This document shows, one piece after another, positions 57,139-64,000 of a stretch of DNA of 64,000 nt. The position numbers were made by a program, and so were the translations under genes. The notes under the pieces are model-generated. The model did not search any database. It was not told the DNA's origin and saw nothing but the letters and a program-made list of their open reading frames with translations. Positions within the stretch are counted from its first letter, which is position 1, and every line of letters begins with the position of its first letter. Origin of the DNA: Diphasiastrum complanatum (Eukaryota > Streptophyta > Lycopodiopsida > Lycopodiales > Lycopodiaceae); contig CM055095.1 of assembly GCA_029204225.1 (NCBI GenBank), forward strand, positions 53,105,836-53,169,835, written 5' to 3'.

Positions 57139-58707
57139 CAGCCAAGAAATTTTTGGAAGATCCATGTGATGCCTCTACTAGTGTGTTTCTATCTTCCAGT
57201 GGCACTCTTGAACCATCAAAGTGAAACAATTACAGAATTGTGAACTAAATTTCCCATGTGTATGCAAGAGGGTCATAGTGGTTCCTACTAGCAAAGTTTC
57301 TATATGAAAATGTGGCAATAAACTTCTCATTATGCACATTGGCAAAGGCGTGTTGGTAGCAACATTCTTCCATCTTCTTAGTACCTCAAGCTCACATGGC
57401 AATTACTTATACTTTTGGACACAGTATCTAATGACAGCAATATATGGCATGCTATCATCTTGTGCATAATTGTGTACCATCAACTAGCCACCTCCCTCAT
57501 CGTTGTATATTAGAGATTCATCCCATGAGATTGAGGTAGACAATATAGGAAATAGAATGCAATTTTGCTTCCAAGAACTTCAAGAGAATAGTAAATTTGC
57601 TAAGTTCAGCCAAGAAATCGTCATATCTACTCCAAATTCATCAAAAAATGACTCTAATAATCTATAAAGTTATTCCATATTTATCTCATTAAGTGTGACA
57701 CTCAACTGTTCACAAATTTGAAGATAAGTGGGCAAGCCACCAATAGCAGCTTCATTTGAAGTTGTTGAACCGTTATCACCCATTATTGATTACCTAGTCA
57801 CAAGAATTTGTCTAAATTCAGTTGACAAATACATCTATCTCAACAAATGTGCGATAACTAACGGTAACCGAATGACCAGCTGAATTTCACAAGGATCCCA
57901 GGTAGGCCAAACCACATTATTTTATCAACTTTTAAGAAATCTATAATAATTTCAAATAACTTCAAAGAGATAATGGAATTTGGACTTACATCACATTAGT
58001 ACATAAATCATTATACCAAATGCATTACTCTAGGACTATTTTAAGCTATTGCAAATCATATTCAAATCAAAATTATTGCAATTACGCAATCCTCATTAAA
58101 ATCAACAAAACTTCTGCTCTACCAGATTTCACCAAGTAAAATTCTATGATGAACATCTATTTAATTTCTCATATTCTTTAGCTCTTTATTTTGTCAAGCA
58201 ATACTGGTGGGTCTCAACATATTTCTCAGCTGTAAGTCATTATGCATGGTCTAGCTCCGCTGTTTCTTGGTACTCCAAGACCTTCTCTTCCTCGGCAGGA
58301 AAATCCACTGATTGGAAACCAGTGGGTGCTGTCTCTGAAAGCTCACCAAAAACGTTTGACGTGGATTTGAAGGAGGAGCAATTAATGACGTGGTAAGATC
58401 CTTGAGTACATAAAGGCGACACAACCACTCAATATTATGAAAACATGATCACTCTTTTATTCAAGGACCCAATATGGTTTATTAAGGGCCTATTTGTTAT
58501 TTTTATCCATTTAATTTCCAGCCCTTCTAGAAAGGGCATAGATGGACCACCAACTCACAAGGCCTCCTCAATTAGCATGTCTAGGGTTTTAGCCCTAAGC
58601 CTGGTAGATAAAAGTACGCAATAGATAATTGATTCTACAATGTATGATGTTCATAACCCTTGAGGTGATTGTAAGATCTCATTGCTCTTCCTTGTTGGGG
58701 ATCAGCT
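57139..58707. other. AT-rich stretch without recognised gene
   Basis: About 1.6 kb after the LINE. No transposon or exon was recognised. A candidate exon around 58250-58400 was looked for because of protein-like sequence on the minus strand, but no phase-compatible splice pair was convincing. Confidence 0.45.
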
Positions 58708-59228
58708 CATAGTTACCAGGGAACAGGAACGAAATGGGAACGTGACCCCTGCGAACGGGAATGTTTTCGAGAACTTGGAAACATCGGAACACATGTCATT
58801 AAAATTTTAAACATAAGTCTGAAAAATTTAGAAAACACTACAAGAATTTAAATATTTTTAGAACAAATAAAAACTTGAAAGTTATAGCTATTAGCAATTT
58901 AGCATATGTAATTTGTAAAAAGTAATAGACAAATGTTCAATGCAACAAACAATTTGCCAAAATTTTGTATCTTTTTCCATTCGCTTTACCAGTGTTAAGA
59001 TTATGATAGATTCTAGTAAAAGTCTGGCCTTGAAGGCTCACATGACGGCAGCCTGGCTGTTGACAGCACACGGACACGTGAAAAAATGGAACCAAAAAAG
59101 TTTGAAATTTTTTTATGCTTAGGAACGCATTCCCACTGCTTCGGGAATGTTCCCTGGCGAACCCTCATTCCCAGTTTCTTGTTTTGCAGGAAACGCCGCG
59201 TTCCCACCCCTATTTCCTGGTAACTGTG
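58708..59228. mobile_element. hAT-like miniature element, 521 bp, 8-bp target duplication
   Basis: Flanked by the perfect 8-bp repeat GATCAGCT (58700-58707 and 59229-59236). Ends are CATAGTTACCAGGGAACAGG and, reverse-complemented, CACAGTTACCAGGAAATAGG, a 13-bp terminal repeat with one mismatch. Subterminal GGGAACG/CGTTCCC motifs recur. The middle is AT-rich and non-coding. Size, ends and duplication length fit a non-autonomous hAT element. Confidence 0.85.
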
Positions 59229-60005
59229 GATCAGCTATCAATATCAACGGAGGTTCTTTCAATATTGCATGATTCAGTACATACCAGTGAGCCACTCAAG
59301 ATTTATAATGGCATGCCCCACATGCGCCTGATAATTTTGAATAAGGAGAATCAATACATATCCCTGTCACAAGTACTTTTCCAGTGTGTGTCCTCCAGCA
59401 AGTACAGGATCAAGCATCCATAAGAATAACAACTAGTTAAATCTTCAGTGTAGAAGTTTTCCGTTACATCTCAATTATGTCTCAATCTATGGCAAGCAAG
59501 CACAGAAGAAAAGAATTTTAGCACCACATCTCCTTCAATTTCTCAGATTCCCATTATCGGTGGTCTTGCATCGAAAGCATCCATCAAGCTTTGGTATCAT
59601 ACTGAGACAAAACCCTTCGGTACGAAATAAAGTTTCCAATTAGCCCTTGGGCAACACTTGACCTGTGATAATAGTTCTTCAAGCCTGTGACAACCTAATC
59701 TTTGGAGAGGTATATTCTCCATCAAGCTGACTTTAACTTGTTCTTGTCATGCATAATTCGACTACAATTTTCTCACAGCTGTTTTCCAAGCTCTCCTACT
59801 CATAATCAGTATTGACCTTTAAGCACTAAAGCTCAAGTTTTGAAAGTTCAGAATCTACGAAGAAGACACCCCACTCCTTTGTACAAAAAACCAATCACAA
59901 GTTCACAACAGTGAAACTACAAGATCTCGAGTATATTCATCAAACACATCACTACAAGAATATATCCAGATGCCAAAAATTTGTCTGAAGAAATTCTTTT
60001 CTCAC

Positions 60006-60074
60006 CTGGATATGTTGCCTTCTTCTGATCCCAAAGGACGGAATGACCGAAATGAAGTTTGAGAATGTTCAGGA
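60006..60074 (-). CDS. Raf-like kinase gene, second exon seen
   Basis: A 69-nt minus-strand exon between an AAAATCAG acceptor and a consensus CCAG|GTGAGA donor. The phase-2 to phase-2 reading starts SPEHSQTSFRSFRPLG and ends GNISR, without a stop. It joins in frame with the exon upstream (60299-60373) and the one downstream (33841-33936), although about 26 kb of transposon-filled intron lies before the latter. No named domain is visible; the serine/arginine-rich composition suggests a regulatory, possibly phosphorylated segment (inference). The assignment rests on the splice sites and phases. Confidence 0.62.
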
Positions 60075-60298
60075 CTGATTTTTAGGAAAAACACAAAGTA
60101 ACAATAACAAAACATGGACATTACAAGGATCAGAAACCACAGAAGGCATTGGAAACTTAAAAGAATCTAGAGCATCGAAATTGATGGAAGACAACCTTGC
60201 AAAGAAAGAATAAATTAATGTATTGTCTATTAAACCAAAGTCAACAAGCATACTATTGCATTGAGCACAGAAAAAGAACCAAAAAAATAGATCATGAC
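60075..60298 (-). other. short intron between first and second exons seen
   Basis: A 224-bp AT-rich intron with GTCATG at its 5' end and CAG at its 3' end. It is one of only two introns in this gene below 1 kb. Nothing recognisable is inserted in it. It gives a size reference for how far the other introns have expanded. Confidence 0.55.
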
Positions 60299-60373
60299 CT
60301 TGAAGGAGAACTTCTGACTCCGTCCACAATATATCTTCTTTGAACGTATCCACCATTGTAAGGAGGCTCGGGA
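60299..60373 (-). CDS. Raf-like kinase gene, first exon seen (N-terminal region)
   Basis: A 75-nt exon on the minus strand. It follows a pyrimidine-rich stretch ending in AACAG and is followed by a GTCATG donor, which is a weak match to consensus. Read as one base, 24 codons and two bases, it gives a stretch beginning SPEPPYNGGYVQRR and ending SSPSR, with no stop. The phase-2 end fits exactly with the exon at 60006-60074, only 224 bp downstream. The assignment to the kinase gene rests on phase continuity and on the shared SPE start with the next two exons, not on a recognised domain. The serine, proline and arginine content suits the poorly conserved regulatory N-terminus of plant Raf-like kinases. 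Earlier exons were not found in the window. Confidence 0.6.
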
Positions 60374-60983
60374 CTGTTAAAAGAGTGCTTGTTAGATACA
60401 GCATGTCGCAGATATTCAAAAGCATAAGCTTAGCTTTTCTAATGAGAAACTGTATATGATTAAAAAAAACAAAGAGCTTCCACTTAGCCTAGTAATCAAA
60501 GACTGAAAAACATGATAAACTGAAAATGGGATTCAAAAGGATCAATGTACCCCTATAAATGGTTTGTGTGTAAACTTATGAATTAGTAACAAGGCTAAGG
60601 ACACTCAAGTCATGTACAGATTACCAGGTCTTCCTTCGCCAACATGAGCTTTACTTCTACACTAAGCAAAGAATAGAAGAGTATTGTCAAACAGCTGCAT
60701 CACCAAACAAGCTTCACCCTTGACATTCAGAAGCTTATCATTCTATACGATGTCATCGACATTAGTCTTCGCCATATCCATATGGGCATTGGGTTTTGAA
60801 AACATGTCAATAACCATCAACATGACCTTGCATAGAATTTTTGTAAAGTAACAGGTGTAGATGGAAGCAGTTTCCTTGGATATCCTAGCCTTCAGTATTG
60901 AAACATATTAATAAAGAGAAGACAAAAAGCTTAGATTACATAGGGAAAGAGAAACAAGCACAAACATGTAAACCCCCACAGCA

Positions 60984-61100
60984 GAGTTGCAGGCCGCGTT
61001 CCGTATCACGATCCAGGGTTTACCGAAGGGTTTTCAAGAACGCAGTTTTTTTTTTTTGAAATTTTTTTAGTGCCAATAAGGGTATCAAAAAATGAAAGGG
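60984..61100. mobile_element. GTTGCAG miniature element family, partial copy
   Basis: GAGTTGCAGGCCGCGTTCCG, then the diverged TTTACCGAAGGGTTTTC block, a T-run, and TAGTGCCAATAAGGGTATCA, in the same order as the copy at 619. It lacks the right end and abuts the LINE at about 61110. Confidence 0.55.
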
Positions 61101-61109
61101 TTTTTTTCG

Positions 61110-62050
61110 AGCAGTTCATTTATCTAGTTTGCCAAGATTTTCAAGACCAATGTCCTCCAGTTTCGGGCCATTAACTGATTTTCTACCCACCATGCATGTA
61201 TTCAATCGAATCTGTATATTGTGTGAAATGAAACCATGTGCAGAGCAAAGCATTGAAACCATATTGAATCTTTCTCTCTCTCATGGTATTCCTAGAGAGG
61301 AGCGGATTTGCCAGTTATGCTCTCTAGGTGAGGTGGAGTCTGAGGAGCATTTTATCTTTAGATGCCTTGTATACTATGAGATCAGAGGGCGATATCACTA
61401 CTTGTTTTGAGACAGGCCTACCACTCTACGCTCTCTCATAGCCTATGAGGACCCACGATGTGTCGCTCTGATGGTACGCGAGATGTTCATATTGCGGAGA
61501 GATCTATACAGGACATCCCAACATTTTACCTCACAACCATTGATTACTTCCTTCTTTACTAGGCGGAGATCGCGTCATTTAGTGCCTGAGGATGAGGATT
61601 ATGACGACGATGAGGACGATAGCCGCGTACATGCTCATAGAGATCAGAGACAGTGTACTTCCCATCATCACGTTACTGCCAGGATCACCAGACATCATAC
61701 ACAGAGACGTACTACTACTACACATGCTCATGCTCAAAGACGACGCCAGCAGGCTCCATTGCTTTCTCATGTTGCGGCTCGCATTACATCTTTCTATAGC
61801 ATCAGCACAGCAGCAGTAGCATCAACATAGCCTTGACATCTTGACATGGATACATAGGATTATTATGCACACATACTCTCGCATACGTGTCTATTTTAGT
61901 TTGTACTAGATGTTTTCTTTATTACAATGTTGGAGACGTTTTATACGCTCCCATGGTTACCACATACTTGACATGTACTTCATTAGTCTTATATGCCTTT
62001 TGGCATCGAAAAGACATTAATAAAGCGTTCTTTCTTTCTGTCTCTTTCTC
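61110..62050 (+). pseudogene. LINE copy, 5'-truncated: ORF2 C-terminus and 3' end
   Basis: The ORF2 end in one frame with a single stop (61129-61410 and 61471-61830). A zinc-finger module reads IPREERICQLCSLGEVESEE then HFIFRC, followed by EDPRCVALMVREMFILRRDL and a His/Arg-rich tail. Then a 3' UTR of about 220 bp with the hairpin ATGCC-TTTT-GGCAT (61993-62006) and GAAAAGACATTAATAAAGCG. The tail is a short imperfect pyrimidine stretch (TTCTTTCTTTCTGTCTCTTTC). The next LINE head follows at once. Confidence 0.85.
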
Positions 62051-63078
62051 GCCATGCCTCCACGTAAGAAGGCGCCCGCACCCCCCCCCTCGCTCTACTG
62101 CCACCTCACTCCGCCCCCCTCGCTGCTAGCTCATTCCCCCCCCCTTGCTGCTGGCCCCCATCCCCTCGCTAATGGTGCCTTCACCCTCGCTGCTGACCCA
62201 TGCTCCCTCGCTATTGCCTCATCAGCCCTCGTTGATGCCTTATCTACTGATCTAACCCCCCCCCGGCTGCTGCCACCTCAATTGTGGTGTTGACCTCATA
62301 GCTGCTGATTCTGACCCATCCCCCTCCCTCACTGCTGCTGTTGATTCACCCTGCCCCCTCGCTACTGCCTCATCCCACCCCTTTGATGTTTCTTCTTCTA
62401 TCCCCTCTTCATGTATCTCTTCTTCCTTGAACTCCAATCCGACTAATCTGGCCATTCCTAACGGCCTCCTTCCTATTCCCATCTCCCAAGAAGCTGCAGC
62501 TCCTCCGTCTACAACACACATCCCATACACTCCCTCCAAATCAACCGAGCTTTTCTCCTCTTGGGAAGCTGACCAAATGAAAGCAGATTTCCAACTCTTA
62601 AAACAAGAACTTTGACAACTTAAGGGAATAGTGATCTCTCTACTCAAAGAAAAGAACATGTTGCAATCCAAAGTTGCCTCATTGGAACAAGTGATCAGTA
62701 CTAAGCAGGTTGCAAACTCGGAATCGACTACCACCATGATACGAGAGCTTGAAAATAAAATTGAACAACACAAAGAAGAAACCCTCTCATGGGCAGCAGT
62801 ATTGAAGAAAGGCACCAAGCCTAGTGCTTCGATTTCCTCAGTCATCTCAGCTACCATTTCGGAAGAGCGATCAAGGGAACAAAAGGCCCATAACATCAGG
62901 GTTTGTGGAATAACCGATACACAGGATGCCATTGCCGAAGCTACGAGGTTTCTCGAGACAACCCTAGGACATCTGACAGATGGGTTAGACACAGCCTGGA
63001 TGGCAACTAGAGATGCAGCTACACTGATCGTTTGCTTCACATCCTTAGCCAATCGTAGAAAGGGTTTACGATGTAGAG
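62051..63078 (+). pseudogene. LINE head with most of ORF1
   Basis: It starts right after the pyrimidine tail of the previous LINE with ATGCCTCCACGTAAGAAGGC and CCCTCGCTGCTG modules. ORF1 then reads IPYTPSKSTELFSSWEADQM, a coiled coil (about 62570-62800, LLKEKNMLQSKVASLEQVIS), LSWAAVLKKG, an RRM-like part (REQKAHNIRVCGITDTQDAI, TLGHLTDGLD, DAATLIVCFTSLANRRKG; frame 62631-63113) and stops where an LTR begins at 63079. One TGA lies at about 62613. ORF1 has no CCHC knuckle and resembles the coiled coil-RRM-CTD plan of vertebrate L1 ORF1p. Confidence 0.8.
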
Positions 63079-63964
63079 TGTTGGAGGGTTTGCGGATCCC
63101 GAGGCAACCCTAACCCTAGTAATAAGTGAGAGGGATTTGGCACCCTGTGTGTGTAAGTCCAATCCGATGATCACATAGTTATTTGATAATTAGAAAGTCA
63201 ATAAAAGGACTTTAGGCAACCCTAACTCTAATAAAAAGTGAGAGGGATTTGGCACCCTGCGTGTGTAAGTCCAACCCAACGATCACATAGTTATTTGATA
63301 ACTAGAAAGTCAATAAAAGGACTTTAGGCCTTTTGCGAGACTTTTAATGTCGCAGGCCTAAATGTCAAGTTAGTGAATAAAGTTGAGTCTCCCACCAAAA
63401 TTGGTTCAAATTCAAATTCAAATTGGTTCCCTCCAATTTTGAATGGCTTCCCACTCTTTTTTATGTTTGTATAGTTAGGGACATAGAAATGGACCAATAG
63501 GATTTTGAGGCCAAGGCCCTCCTCTCTACTATAAATAGTGCCAAACTCGAGTTTGGAAATGATGTTCAAATCTTCATTTCAATACAAGCAGATTGGTTCT
63601 CTTATGGAATGGACTTGTGAATGTCCTTGCTCTCTATCTCTTTTCCTCCATCTCTCATGCTTTTGTTGTATTTGTTAATTGTTGGATCTGAATGTTATTG
63701 GGATTGCCATTTCTTATGCTTCTTATGAGAGAAAGGGAGAGAGAGAAAGAGTAAGCTATTATCATTGTGGATCGTAGGGTTAATGGTTGTAGTGATAATT
63801 GGTAGTGTTAATGGATGTTAGTGTTAGATGTGGATCTTCCATTCATGCTGAATTCTGAGATATGCTATCGCTCTCACGGGATCGAACCTCCGCGTGACGA
63901 CTAACTTCATCTCCTTGATGCTTGGATCTTGGGTTGAGGCTAGGAAGGAAATAGCCTCACCACA
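63079..63964 (+). repeat. 5' LTR of a Tat/Athila-type retrotransposon
   Basis: About 886 bp from TGTTGGAGGG to CCTCACCACA, directly followed by a tRNA-Asp primer site. A 112-bp block (63102-63213) is tandemly repeated at 63214-63325. CTATAAATAGTG near 63530 is a good TATA box. The 5' edge cuts ORF1 of the LINE at 62051-63078. The internal part and 3' LTR lie beyond the window. Confidence 0.72.
63102..63325 (+). repeat. 112-bp tandem duplication inside the LTR
   Basis: Two units starting AGGCAACCCTAAC at 63102 and 63214, each containing GTGAGAGGGATTTGGCACCC and ending AATAAAAGGACTTT, with about a dozen differences. Located at the start of U3, so it may duplicate enhancer-type sequence (inference). 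Confidence 0.85.
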
Positions 63965-63968
63965 ATTT

Positions 63969-63986
63969 TGGCGCCGTTGCCGAGGA
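63969..63986 (+). other. primer-binding site (tRNA-Asp)
   Basis: TGGCGCCGTTGCCGAGGA matches the complement of the 3' end of plant tRNA-Asp (TGGCGCCGTTGCCGGGGA) with one mismatch. This primer is used by many Tat/Athila-lineage Ty3 elements. Confidence 0.8.
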
Positions 63987-64000
63987 TACCATATACATGG

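Noticed and set aside
56191-57243. 350-codon frame as an independent gene
   Set aside because: Its first part is the LINE ORF2 C-terminal zinc-finger module. The remainder runs into the LINE 3' UTR and flank and simply happens to stay open.
60720-60850. Minus-strand protein-like stretch (FSKPNAHMDMAKTNVDDIV) as an upstream kinase exon
   Set aside because: No phase-2 donor fits the acceptor at 60373 and the sequence has a stop soon after; more likely an old retroelement scrap.
62252-63052. 266-codon open frame on the minus strand
   Set aside because: It is the antisense shadow of LINE ORF1, which shows conserved motifs on the plus strand; the minus product has no recognisable domain.

Overview
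The window looks like nuclear DNA of a vascular plant with a large, repeat-rich genome (a gymnosperm, fern or similar; I cannot place it further). The grounds are Ty3 chromoviruses with a chromodomain, a Ty1/copia remnant, L1-type LINEs, a tRNA-Asp-primed LTR element, hAT-like miniature elements, and one plant-type Raf-like protein kinase gene with spliceosomal introns. No bacterial, organellar, rRNA, tRNA or CRISPR feature was recognised.

The organising feature is a single minus-strand gene whose exons are scattered across about 55.7 kb. Nine exons (60299-60373, 60006-60074, 33841-33936, 22111-22188, 17442-17565, 16699-17035, 12997-13120, 9687-9706 and 4705-4861) join without any phase conflict into 360 codons. 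They encode a serine-rich N-terminal region, a linker, and the first part of a kinase domain: glycine loop, VAIK lysine, helix C and the HPN-hinge segment. The rest of the kinase domain lies beyond the left edge, and earlier exons lie beyond the right edge or were not found. Introns range from 224 bp to about 26 kb, and almost everything else in the window is intron content. One exon is a 20-nt microexon.

Mobile DNA by region. (i) 0.6-9.7 kb: a GTTGCAG-ended miniature element, two broken minus-strand LINEs and several foldbacks. (ii) 12-23 kb: GC-rich foldbacks and a degenerate short LTR element. (iii) 24-30 kb: two decayed chromovirus remnants in opposite orientation, then an internally deleted chromovirus copy. 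(iv) 34.9-43.6 kb: a broken LINE, an LTR/integrase remnant, and a full-length young chromovirus (37344-43621, target duplication CATTA, LTRs differing at 5 of 358 sites) that carries frameshifts, a stop and a catalytic-residue change. (v) 45.6-57.1 kb: a head-to-tail run of five plus-strand LINE pieces separated by (CT)n tails, with a copia fragment, a second deleted chromovirus (target duplication CTCAT) and a zinc-knuckle cassette inside it. (vi) 58.7-64 kb: a hAT-like miniature element with an 8-bp duplication, the first two exons seen, two more LINE pieces and the 5' LTR of a tRNA-Asp-primed retrotransposon that runs off the right edge.

The most notable unexplained structures are two ORF1-only LINE derivatives that share a 3' UTR (resembling mammalian half-LINEs), a 3' hairpin in the LINEs with compensatory base changes followed by (CT)n, and the repeated joining of LINE 5' ends to CT microsatellites, one of which begins about 6 bp inside the intron after the microexon.
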